From assembly GCA_017459075.1 (NCBI GenBank), contig JAFUDQ010000029.1, forward strand, positions 1-36,013: a stretch of 36,013 bases of DNA, in the 5' to 3' direction. The notes beneath the pieces are model-generated. The model did no database searches and had not been told where the DNA came from. It saw only the letters and a list, made by a program, of their open reading frames with translations. Shown piece after piece: positions 1 to 7,231 of the stretch; the stretch's first letter is position 1, and every line of letters begins with the position of its first letter. A program made the translations under genes and the position numbers. Source of the DNA: Bacteroidales bacterium (GTDB lineage: Bacteria; Bacteroidota; Bacteroidia; Bacteroidales; UBA932).

Positions 1-140
1 ACAATCATTGCTCTGATATCCATCTTGTTCTTTATCATTGTGTCGGGCTTTTATTTGCCCGGCAAAGTTCGGCTTTTTGCCTAACAAGGTGGCTCAGTTT
101 TCAGTGATTATGGTGGCTCAGTTTTTAATGACTATACACA
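1..140 (-). mobile_element. End of an IS21-family-like insertion sequence, possibly with the first codons of its transposase
   Basis: Two near-identical copies of a motif beginning ggtggctcag lie 24 bp apart at 88-110 and 112-134. Multiple terminal repeats of this kind are a known feature of IS21-family ends, where the transposase binds. Read on the minus strand, an ATG at 38-36 follows the repeats at the distance expected for istA and opens a frame of 12 codons before the window ends. Twelve residues are too few to confirm a transposase. The outer boundary near 140 is estimated from a terminal TGTG on the minus strand. The family assignment rests on the repeat pattern only. Confidence 0.45.
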
Positions 141-369
141 GACGACGCAGTAATGACATCCAGAATGCCGTAGAGCCAGGAAAACTATTGGTCTTTTTTG
201 CATCCTCGTTTTCTGTTCTAAGGTAGTTGGAATCATAGCTGATGAATGCCTCCACCATGGCCACATTACGAAGACTGAGAGCCACAAAACCATCTTCATA
301 AGTGTCAAGATAGAATTGTTGCGATACTTCTTTCTCAATACTGATAGCGTTTTTCTTCTGCATGGTCAT
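118..369 (-). pseudogene. Unknown gene truncated at its 3' end by the IS-like element
   Basis: An 83-codon minus-strand frame starts at 369 (second ATG at 363) and runs into the IS-like end, so its last codons (about 118-140) are probably element sequence. I do not recognise the protein. It is moderately acidic, shows no signal peptide or membrane segment, and its composition looks coding. A good TACCTTTG -7 box on the minus strand at 399-406 lies about 30 bp upstream and supports it as the 5' part of a real gene. The simplest reading is that IS insertion removed the 3' part. Confidence 0.4.
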
Positions 370-394
370 AGCGTTGATGTATTTGCTTAGTGGA

Positions 395-454
395 TATGCA
401 AAGGTACGATTTTTTATCAGAAGCTATGTCACGAAGAATCGTTACCTTTGCATA
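395..454. promoter_or_regulatory. Divergent promoter pair forming a near-perfect inverted repeat
   Basis: A minus-strand -7 box TACCTTTG (399-406) and a plus-strand TACCTTTG (443-450) face away from each other. They sit in inverted arms 395-410 and 438-454 that match except for one extra T. The arrangement would drive the truncated gene leftwards and the nuclease gene at 492 rightwards. Neither strand shows a clear TTTG at -33. Confidence 0.55.
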
Positions 455-491
455 CGCGATGGAAGTCAAAGGGCGTTAATGCTTGTATGCT

Positions 492-1334
492 ATGAAACGC
501 TTGATGATTATCTTTCTTTTGATGGCCGTAGCTGCTCTCTCTGCAGCTGGCCAGATTTCTCCAAAGACTGCTGAACTGGGGTGGCTGGAGCTGCCATCAT
601 TCAGCGAGGATCCTGAACATTTCTTTGTGAGCCACTATACTGAAGAGTATTGGGGCCGACAGCGCAACTATTCTCTGTATTGGGATATGCATCGGCAGAT
701 TCCCATCTGGGTGGCGTATCCTTTGAACCGGGAGCTGGTGGGCCGTGGTTCGCGCTCTGGCGCCTGGCAGTATGACAAGTTCATGGCCACGAAGAAGCAG
801 CCTAATTTGCGGCGGACTTACCAGGCCGGTTCCGTGGAGGGTTACATCCGTGGCCACCTCTGCCCATCGAATGACCGAATGCGGCCGGGGATGAACGAGC
901 AGACCTTCTACTTCACTAATATGGCTCCGCAGGATCCTTACCTCAATGGCGGACTTTGGGCCTGGCTGGAGGAGCATGTTCAGCAGCTGGCGCTATCGGC
1001 CCAGGATGCCTGGGTGATTACAGGATGTATTGACAGTGATGCTTCAAATTGGGTGACAGATGTGGCGGGAAAGCAAGTGGCTGTGCCAGAAAGTTTTTTC
1101 AAAGCAGTACTCCTAAAACTGCCTTCTAATGGCTGTAAGGGACCGTTTTTTGAAGCTAAGGCCTGGGTAGTGGAGAATCGGAGTTATGGATTCTCTGGCT
1201 TTGAGGAGAAGGCGGAAGGGGCGAGAGTGAGTATCGATGAACTGGAAGAGTTGCTGCAATGCGACTTGTTCCCAAATCTGCTCAGAGTGGTGGGACCGCA
1301 GGAGGCTGCATTTATTGAAGCTCAAATAAATTGA
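492..1334 (+). CDS. Secreted DNA/RNA non-specific endonuclease (NUC1/EndoG type)
   Basis: A 280-residue protein with a Sec signal peptide at residues 1-20. The family motif appears as RGHLCPSNDR, with the general-base His at about 122, and is followed by a FTNMAPQ segment whose Asn (about 143) is the expected Mg2+ ligand. Most relatives have D-R-G-H, whereas here the first position is Ile, a small deviation that does not remove the known catalytic residues. The protein is probably periplasmic or exported and degrades nucleic acids. I chose the ATG at 492 rather than the in-frame TTG at 483 because the signal peptide begins there. It is transcribed from the TACCTTTG promoter at 443-450 and stands alone. 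Confidence 0.88.
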   Translation: MKRLMIIFLLMAVAALSAAGQISPKTAELGWLELPSFSEDPEHFFVSHYTEEYWGRQRNYSLYWDMHRQIPIWVAYPLNRELVGRGSRSGAWQYDKFMATKKQPNLRRTYQAGSVEGYIRGHLCPSNDRMRPGMNEQTFYFTNMAPQDPYLNGGLWAWLEEHVQQLALSAQDAWVITGCIDSDASNWVTDVAGKQVAVPESFFKAVLLKLPSNGCKGPFFEAKAWVVENRSYGFSGFEEKAEGARVSIDELEELLQCDLFPNLLRVVGPQEAAFIEAQIN

Positions 1335-1566
1335 TTATATTTGCACTTGGATTTCGGCACGATGTGCTTGAATCCTACAGACATAGAATACCCGATATTC
1401 GCTTTTTGCAAGTAGTCATCAAACTCGGCAGGTTTAAGAATCAAGCTACAGTGCAACTAGGGAATCATCGACCGCAATATGTGGGCGATGATCCCGGTTG
1501 TATGCTTGAAGGTTTCTGCCGAGACCGGATGACTACGCTGGGGGAGCTCACATTTTTTTTATTGTC
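1335..1566. other. Intergenic stretch with possible decayed coding sequence
   Basis: Nothing here is convincing. A 79-codon plus-strand frame (1331-1570) overlaps the nuclease stop and looks non-coding. A minus-strand frame running from about 1550 down to 1336 reads like protein apart from one internal TAG near 1450, so a degraded gene is possible. I recognise no family. Confidence 0.2.
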
Positions 1567-1989
1567 ATGACCAGGAATCCAGAACAGTCCGATACGGACG
1601 GTGTGATGCGGCAATACGCTGCTGGTCGTGTGAATTGTGACCGGCCGCCGATGAGCTATCTGTACTTGTCGGATTCTCTGGCCAGTGTTTCTGAACTGGT
1701 GGCAAAGCTGACGTTCGTCCGGCTTCTGCAGAGAGAGAAAATAATTGAGCCGGAGAATCTAATGCAGCGAGTGGCCACACATGAAGCGGGGCCGGTGAAG
1801 GAGTCGATCCGGGAGTATGTTCGCTTCGTGTGCCTGGTGAATCCGGCGTTTCCTACATCGAGGGAGGAGGAGCTGTACGCCGCTTCCTATAAGTATTATT
1901 GCTGGTACCTGGACAATCTTTTCGAGACTTTTGCCTTCGAGCTGGAGGATTGGAAGCGAGGATTCGAGGGATGTCTTTTTATAGGGTAG
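1567..1989 (+). CDS. Hypothetical protein of 140 residues
   Basis: I do not recognise this gene. It starts with ATG and shows a strong third-position G/C preference like the neighbouring genes, which supports real coding. The protein is mixed in charge, with an aromatic and acidic C-terminal third containing LFETFAFELEDWKRGFEG. It has no signal peptide, membrane segment or metal motif. It lies alone between the nuclease gene and tRNA-Phe, and no clear promoter precedes it. A soluble, probably helical protein is the most that can be said. Confidence 0.5.
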   Translation: MTRNPEQSDTDGVMRQYAAGRVNCDRPPMSYLYLSDSLASVSELVAKLTFVRLLQREKIIEPENLMQRVATHEAGPVKESIREYVRFVCLVNPAFPTSREEELYAASYKYYCWYLDNLFETFAFELEDWKRGFEGCLFIG

Positions 1990-2022
1990 GGGCGTTTCTC
2001 TGGGGTTTTCCGATATTTTTTG

Positions 2023-2030
2023 TACCTTTG
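2023..2030 (+). promoter_or_regulatory. -7 box TACCTTTG with no recognised gene downstream
   Basis: This is a perfect TAnnTTTG box just after the hypothetical gene. The 110 bp that follow, before the oppositely oriented tRNA terminator, contain only a ten-codon GTG frame and a GC-rich imperfect hairpin. It could serve a small RNA or be chance, since no clear TTTG lies at -33. Confidence 0.3.
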
Positions 2031-2150
2031 TGATGCGGCCGCGTCGCCATACGCGTTTGCCGTGAAACTCGTCTGGGCTCGGGGGCTGCCATAGTCTCCG
2101 GGCCCAATTTCATGAAATGTAGGAAAGATGTAGGAAAGTCTGGAAATGAA

Positions 2151-2178
2151 AATGCCCCTGAACGTTGTCAGAGGCATT
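2151..2178 (-). terminator. Terminator hairpin of the tRNA-Phe transcript
   Basis: Arms at 2151-2161 and 2168-2178 form an 11-bp stem with one G-T type mismatch and a 6-nt loop. On the minus strand it follows the tRNA by five bases and leads into a T-rich run (TTTTCATTT). Confidence 0.7.
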
Positions 2179-2183
2179 ATCAG

Positions 2184-2256
2184 TGGTGCTGGGAAGAATC
2201 GAACTGCCGACACATGGATTTTCAGTCCATTGCTCTACCATCTGAGCTACAGCACC
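2184..2256 (-). tRNA. tRNA-Phe (anticodon GAA)
   Basis: On the minus strand the 73-nt sequence folds into a cloverleaf. The 7-bp acceptor stem is GGTGCTG with CAGCACC, the discriminator is A, and the D-loop begins with the usual TAGCTCAG box. The anticodon loop reads CTGAAAA with GAA centred, and the T arm carries GGTTCGATTC-like sequence (here CAGTTCGATTC). CCA is not encoded. It has its own promoter at 2272-2302 and a terminator hairpin just downstream, so it is a single-gene unit. Confidence 0.95.
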
Positions 2257-2271
2257 GTTGTTTTGGGAATG

Positions 2272-2302
2272 CAAAGATAGGTATTATTTCTAAGTTTGCA
2301 AA
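2272..2302 (-). promoter_or_regulatory. Promoter of tRNA-Phe
   Basis: Minus strand: -33 TTTG at 2299-2302, a 19-bp spacer, then -7 TATCTTTG at 2272-2279, ending 15 bp before the tRNA. This is a full match to the Bacteroidetes consensus. Confidence 0.8.
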
Positions 2303-2514
2303 ATTATTTTGATGTTTTTTTATCCGGACTATCATATCGCATTTGCAACGCACATATTAACCAGTTTACCAGGCATTATTGATGTAACGCAGACGGGACA
2401 CCGATGAAAATAATACGGGTATTGATTATCAGGCAATTACGCAAATCAACTCGGAAATATTTTCTAAGTTGGATCATGTAACTCATTGATAATCAGCATC
2501 GGCTTAAAAAACAC

Positions 2515-2988
2515 CTATAGCGGATAAATCCCGGCGCCAACGAAATCTATCAGGGCCTGGGGCGAAATCTTAAGTTGAAGCCCTCGGACACCGGCGCTCA
2601 CATAGATATAATCGTACAGAAGGCAGCTCTCATAAATGAACGTAGGGAAAGGTTTTTTCATGCCGATTGGAGAGCAGCCGCCGCGGATATAGCCGGTTGT
2701 CGGCAGCAGTTCCTTCATATGCAGCATCTCGCAGCTTTTGTTCCCGGATATCTTGGCTGCAACGCGCAAATCCACCTCCATGTCACCGGGAATCACAACC
2801 ACAAAAATCCCATTGCGGTCCCCCCTGAGCACAAGAGTTTTGAAAACCTGCTCAATACTCTCCCCCAGCTGCTCTGCAACATGAGAAGCCGCAAGATTAG
2901 CCTCGTCCACCTCATAAGGGACAAGCTCATAAGCAATACCCGCAGCGTCCAGGAGACGCGCCGCATTAGTCTTTTGAACCGGCTTCAT
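2515..2988 (-). CDS. ybaK: YbaK/EbsC-family aminoacyl-tRNA deacylase (Cys-tRNA(Pro) type)
   Basis: A 157-residue protein matching the YbaK/EbsC family along its whole length. The conserved Lys of the FKTLVLRG segment (about residue 49) and the glycine-rich GYIRGGCSPIGMKK stretch (about 98-111) are both present. Members hydrolyse mischarged Cys-tRNA(Pro) made by prolyl-tRNA synthetase, and proS is encoded about 2.6 kb away on the same strand. The gene starts inside the end of tilS, with a 23-bp overlap, so the two are co-transcribed and probably translationally coupled. The family call is firm, while the exact tRNA substrate is inferred from homology. Confidence 0.9.
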   Translation of the reverse strand: MKPVQKTNAARLLDAAGIAYELVPYEVDEANLAASHVAEQLGESIEQVFKTLVLRGDRNGIFVVVIPGDMEVDLRVAAKISGNKSCEMLHMKELLPTTGYIRGGCSPIGMKKPFPTFIYESCLLYDYIYVSAGVRGLQLKISPQALIDFVGAGIYPL

Positions 2989-4321
2989 AAATCTTTATAA
3001 CCAGCTGAGTATCAGCGCAAACCTTTAAACTATCATCAATTTTTCCATAGCCGATGATACCGGCGATTCTACCCTCCGTCCCGGGATATTCTATCAATGG
3101 CACAGAAGGTTTTTGGGCCGATGCTACTTTAAGCGAAACAAAGATATCACTCAGCTTGCGGCGCCGTCCCCTCATTCCAAGCGGACACATCCAGTCCCCC
3201 TCCCTCCACGGTCTGACAACGAAAGGAAAAGAAATTTTGGCAGCATCCAACAATATGCCGCCTTCTGAAGCCGGATTTTTTGGGGCCGATGCCAATGAAA
3301 CTTCCACAACAGCCCCACCGCAATTCCACCTTCCTGGGCCAGAGACAGAGACTGGAGACCACTCCTCCGCCGCAGGCTCAATTACGAGCTCCGAGGAAGT
3401 GAGATACGCTACCGCGCCTCCGTTACGGAACTGCTTTCCGCTAACCGGAGAATCAATCAAAACAGACAGCCCTGAAACATCTGAACGAGTAAAATCATAG
3501 GGTTCCATCAGCCTGTATAGCAGATATTTACGGCTCCTTATCCCTTGCAGGACTTTAAGCGGAATCCGCACCGATTCGCCGTCTGTTACAACCTGACTAA
3601 GGAAATCCTGATAATAAGAATCAGCCAGCTCAGATACCTCCCGGAAATTCTCCATATCCGCAGCAAGGGTCTTCAAGGCAGAAGAATTTATAGCCTCCAT
3701 TGCAGGCAGAATCTGATGGCGGACACGGTTGCGCTTATAAGCCACATCGGCATTGGTCCTGTCCTCATGGAAAGGGACAGAATTAGCCTTGGCATAATCT
3801 GCAATCGCAGCCCTGGAGACTGACAGCATCGGCCTTATAATAGCAAGCCTGTAGCCATGGATAATCTGCTCGCTCCGCTCTGCCATTCCGCAGACGCCCT
3901 TAATTCCCGTGCCGCGTAACAAATTGAGTATCAGCGTTTCTGCATTATCATTTGCATTATGGGCAACAAAGACGGCATCGAAGCCTTCGGAAGAGCAAAG
4001 CTCCGCGAACCAGGAATATCGCAGTTCGCGGGCAGCCATTTCTATGCTTACCCCATGAGCCGACGCATAAGCCTCTGTATCGAAATCACGGACAAAACAC
4101 TCTGCCCCTTCGGATTCACACCAGGAGCGAACCAGGGAAGCATCGGCATCACTCTCCTCCCCGCGCAGATGAAAGTTGCAATGGGCGACGGAGAAGCGCA
4201 AGCCTGCCTGCCGGGCGGAAGTGGCCATGCACATGGAATCTATTCCACCGCTTACGGCTAAAAGGGCTCTCCCCTCCTCTGGAAAGAGCCTTTTAACTGT
4301 ATTTATGATTAATGATTCCAT
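2966..4321 (-). CDS. tilS: tRNA(Ile)-lysidine synthase
   Basis: A 451-residue cytoplasmic enzyme that makes lysidine at position 34 of tRNA-Ile(CAU) using ATP, so that AUA is read as Ile. The N-type ATP pyrophosphatase loop SGGIDS is at residues 24-29. It is followed by the HCNFHLRGEESDAD segment and a HNANDNAETLILNLLRGTG motif, both characteristic of TilS. A C-terminal domain with REGDWMCPLGMRGRRRKLSDIF matches the TilS substrate-binding domain. Its 3' end overlaps ybaK by 23 bp. The start at 4321 abuts the tandem-repeat array, and no consensus promoter is visible inside that array. Confidence 0.95.
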   Translation of the reverse strand: MESLIINTVKRLFPEEGRALLAVSGGIDSMCMATSARQAGLRFSVAHCNFHLRGEESDADASLVRSWCESEGAECFVRDFDTEAYASAHGVSIEMAARELRYSWFAELCSSEGFDAVFVAHNANDNAETLILNLLRGTGIKGVCGMAERSEQIIHGYRLAIIRPMLSVSRAAIADYAKANSVPFHEDRTNADVAYKRNRVRHQILPAMEAINSSALKTLAADMENFREVSELADSYYQDFLSQVVTDGESVRIPLKVLQGIRSRKYLLYRLMEPYDFTRSDVSGLSVLIDSPVSGKQFRNGGAVAYLTSSELVIEPAAEEWSPVSVSGPGRWNCGGAVVEVSLASAPKNPASEGGILLDAAKISFPFVVRPWREGDWMCPLGMRGRRRKLSDIFVSLKVASAQKPSVPLIEYPGTEGRIAGIIGYGKIDDSLKVCADTQLVIKIYEAGSKD

Positions 4322-4336
4322 AGATTCTTCACTTCG

Positions 4337-4498
4337 TTCAGAATGACAAAAGGGGTTCAGAATGACAAAAGGGGTTCAGAATGACAAAGGGCTTCAGAAT
4401 GACAAAGGGCTTCAGAATGACAAAAGGGCTTCAGAATGACAAAAGGGGTTCAGAATGATAAGGGCTTCAGATTGACAAAGGTGTCAGATTGACAAATC
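4337..4498. repeat. Tandem array of about nine 17-19 bp units (ttcagaatgacaaaagggg type)
   Basis: Eight clear units begin ttcagaatgaca or a close variant, and a ninth degenerate unit ends in a palindrome (cagatt...aatctg, 4485-4500). Read on the minus strand the unit is the core of the interspersed TGTCATTCTGAACGAAGTGAAGAATC-type repeat, whose complete form is seen once at 4322-4347 at the edge of the array. The array fills the gap between the DUF3078 gene and tilS. Units differ by one or two bases in the G run, as expected from slippage and drift. Spacers are absent, so it is not CRISPR. Confidence 0.85.
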
Positions 4499-4528
4499 TG
4501 ATTCATTCGAACGCCCTGACCTATACTA

Positions 4529-5599
4529 TTATTTTGAAGTAAAGGTATAGGTAAAGCCAAACTGAAGAGCCTCATTGAACTGAATTGCACGGTGGCCGGC
4601 CGGATGGCTGTCATCAACAATCAGCACCTTGTCATCATAAATAAGGCTGGTGGTAAGATTCAGAGTAAAATACTTTGCAACCTTCCACATAAGGCGGTTA
4701 TCCCAGTTAACCCTGATATTCTGAGGCTTGTCAAGATAGTTTGAGAACAGAATCAACTGCGTAGAACCCTCGAAATTATCGTTAATCTTAATCTTTGCAG
4801 CAGCCTTGATCTGGGCACCGAATTCAAAACGGGCAGCCCTGTAAATATAGCCATTGACAAGAAGGCCCTTATCGTCCTTCACAGCCTCCGAAGCATCGTG
4901 TCCGCTCTTAAGATCCATACCATAATTGGCACGCAGCTTCTCATTTGAGACGATGGTAAAACCACCGGTAAGAGGTGCAACGTTCACAGTCAGCCACTCA
5001 TTCGGAACCCAATCAATACCAAGACCCAACGTAATGTTCGCAGGAGAGAAAAGGGCAGACTTAAGCACACGAGCATTCTTCCAGTCAGACTTTGAAGGGC
5101 TCCAGTCATCAGTTGCGCCCGCAGGCGCAGAAGGAGTGCCATACACATAACCAGAAGCAAACTGATTCAGGAAAGTGAAAGTGGCTGAATAATTCATATG
5201 CTTGGTAGCCTTGTAGCCAAAGGTACTCTCAAACAAAATCCTGTCCTTGTTCTTCTGGATGATAGGTTTATCCTCTGAATAAAGGAGGCCGTAGTCCAGC
5301 TGCAAGCGGTTTTTCCAAGAGATATTGTCCTTTGCATAATTAGCCTGCGCATCAATATATGAACTTACGGCGATATTGTTATTACCACCCTTTGCCCAAT
5401 TGGAGAACGAACTCTGGACAAAGTTAAGCTGCGTCATGGCAGACTTCGTCCAATAAACAGGCTTCGGTGCCGGAGCCGTGTTTTCAGGAGCCTCAGCCAA
5501 AGCAGCGGCAGCCTGGGCAGCCACATCCCGGACATCATTCTGTCCCATTGCAGCAATCGTGAAGGCCGATGCTGCCAAAGCCATCAATATCTTTTTCAT
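4529..5599 (-). CDS. DUF3078 outer-membrane-associated protein
   Basis: A 356-residue protein with a signal peptide at residues 1-19 and a low-complexity Ala/Pro segment at about 27-47. The body is rich in aromatic-alternating beta strands. Segments such as FSNWAKGGNNNIAVSS and ISWKNRLQLDYGLLYSEDKP are typical of the Bacteroidetes DUF3078 family, probably a small outer-membrane beta-barrel. The function is unknown. It begins 17 bp after proS ends on the same strand, so it is probably read from the proS promoter. The repeat array lies immediately downstream. Confidence 0.82.
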   Translation of the reverse strand: MKKILMALAASAFTIAAMGQNDVRDVAAQAAAALAEAPENTAPAPKPVYWTKSAMTQLNFVQSSFSNWAKGGNNNIAVSSYIDAQANYAKDNISWKNRLQLDYGLLYSEDKPIIQKNKDRILFESTFGYKATKHMNYSATFTFLNQFASGYVYGTPSAPAGATDDWSPSKSDWKNARVLKSALFSPANITLGLGIDWVPNEWLTVNVAPLTGGFTIVSNEKLRANYGMDLKSGHDASEAVKDDKGLLVNGYIYRAARFEFGAQIKAAAKIKINDNFEGSTQLILFSNYLDKPQNIRVNWDNRLMWKVAKYFTLNLTTSLIYDDKVLIVDDSHPAGHRAIQFNEALQFGFTYTFTSK

Positions 5600-5616
5600 T
5601 TTTGCCGATGTTTACA

Positions 5617-7095
5617 TTAATAAGCGATACCGAACACTACCCTGCGGCTTGAAGGCTTGCCGGAATAGATATCCTTGCCCTCTTCCTCACAGACAAAACT
5701 GTCGATAGGAATACACCTGATGGTAGCCTTTGTCTCATCCTTAATCTTCTGCTCAGTCTCAGCAGTGCCGTCCCAGTGGCAGAGAAGGAATTTACCGGTG
5801 CCGATTTTCTCCTTAAACTCCTCCCAGCTGTCACACTTCTCTACATTAGAGGCACGGAAGGCGAAAGCCTTGTCGTAAATATTCTGCTGAATGCTGTCAA
5901 GCAGGCTGTGGATATGCTCTTCTATACCATCCAGCTGCATAGTCTCTTTCTGGAGGGTATCACGGCGGTGAACCTCAACAGTACCAGCCTCAAGGTCACG
6001 AGGGCCCATTGCCAGACGTACAGGAACGCCCTTAAGCTCCCATTCAGCGAACTTGAAGCCGGGACGAAGGTTGTCACGGCTGTCAATCTCTACTGAATGA
6101 CCGAGAGCCTCAAGTTTCTTCTTGATTTCTTCCATCTTCTCAAGGATGGCTGCCATCTCTTCCGGCTTGCGGTAAATAGGAACCATCACAATCTGGATAG
6201 GAGCAAGAGCAGGAGGCAGTACAAGACCGTTATCATCGCTGTGAGCCATGATAAGGGCACCCATAAGACGGGTGGAAACGCCCCATGACGTTGCCCATAC
6301 ATACTGCTGCTTACCTTCCTTATCTGTATAAGTAACATCGAAAGACTTGGCAAAATTCTGCCCGAGGAAGTGGGATGTACCGGCCTGCAAAGCCTTACCA
6401 TCCTGCATCATGGCCTCAATAGTCTGGGTATCCAACGCACCGGCGAACCTTTCATTAGGACTCTTGTGGCCGATGATTACCGGAAGGGCCATGTAATTCC
6501 TGGCGAAGTCTGCATATACATTCACCATGCGCTCTACTTCTGCCTGAGCTTCCTCTGCCGTAGCGTGAGCCGTATGGCCTTCCTGCCAAAGGAACTCTGC
6601 AGTGCGAAGGAAAAGACGGGTACGCATCTCCCAGCGGACAACATTGCACCACTGGTTGCACAGGATAGGCAGATCCCTCCATGAAGTAATCCAATTCTTA
6701 TATGTATTCCAGATGATGGTCTCTGAAGTAGGACGGACGATGAGCTCTTCTTCAAGCTTTGCATCAGGGTCTACAACAATACCGTTTCCGTTAGGGTCAT
6801 TCATAAGTCGATGGTGCGTAACAACGGCGCATTCCTTTGCAAAACCGGCCACGTGCTCTGCCTCACGACTGAAGAAAGACTTGGGGATGAACAAAGGGAA
6901 ATATGCATTCTTTGCACCTGTAGCCTTGAATTTTTCATCCAGGATTCTTTGCATCTTCTCCCAGATTGCATATCCGTAGGGCTTTATAACCATGCAGCCT
7001 CTTACCGCAGATTGCTCTGCAAGATCGGCCTTAATAACCAAATCATTGTACCACTGAGAATAATTTTCAGACCTCTTTGTTAACTGATCAGCCAT
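5617..7095 (-). CDS. proS: Prolyl-tRNA synthetase, archaeal/eukaryotic-like (type 3)
   Basis: A 492-residue class II synthetase that charges tRNA-Pro with proline using ATP. Its length and the absence of the bacterial INS editing domain mark the archaeal-like form, common in Bacteroidetes. Visible features are the motif 2 region [14 protein letters not shown], the proline-binding [15 protein letters not shown] stretch, the motif 3-like [13 protein letters not shown] segment and an anticodon-binding C-terminal domain ending in VVFGIAY. Lacking its own INS domain, it would rely on trans-editing factors, which fits the nearby ybaK. The promoter is TATCTTTG at 7188-7195, about 90 bp upstream. Confidence 0.95.
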   Translation of the reverse strand: MADQLTKRSENYSQWYNDLVIKADLAEQSAVRGCMVIKPYGYAIWEKMQRILDEKFKATGAKNAYFPLFIPKSFFSREAEHVAGFAKECAVVTHHRLMNDPNGNGIVVDPDAKLEEELIVRPTSETIIWNTYKNWITSWRDLPILCNQWCNVVRWEMRTRLFLRTAEFLWQEGHTAHATAEEAQAEVERMVNVYADFARNYMALPVIIGHKSPNERFAGALDTQTIEAMMQDGKALQAGTSHFLGQNFAKSFDVTYTDKEGKQQYVWATSWGVSTRLMGALIMAHSDDNGLVLPPALAPIQIVMVPIYRKPEEMAAILEKMEEIKKKLEALGHSVEIDSRDNLRPGFKFAEWELKGVPVRLAMGPRDLEAGTVEVHRRDTLQKETMQLDGIEEHIHSLLDSIQQNIYDKAFAFRASNVEKCDSWEEFKEKIGTGKFLLCHWDGTAETEQKIKDETKATIRCIPIDSFVCEEEGKDIYSGKPSSRRVVFGIAY

Positions 7096-7187
7096 ATTTT
7101 TGTAATTATATTTGTATATTTATCCAAATTTAGCCTAATAGGTACGATTATTGCAAGGAATATCGTAACCATAATTATAACATGGCG

Positions 7188-7195
7188 CAAAGATA
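7188..7195 (-). promoter_or_regulatory. -7 box of proS
   Basis: TATCTTTG on the minus strand, giving a leader of about 85 nt. There is no clear -33 TTTG, since the upstream sequence is almost pure A/T. Confidence 0.55.
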
Positions 7196-7231
7196 CAATT
7201 TTTTAATAATATTATAATAGGAGATACGGCT

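Noticed and set aside
2303-2514. Intergenic stretch containing attgattatcag and cattgataatcag, possible attachment site
   Set aside because: No integrase gene, no duplicated tRNA end and no second copy found in the window.
4337-4498. Possible CRISPR array
   Set aside because: Units are 17-19 bp with no unique spacers and no cas genes nearby.
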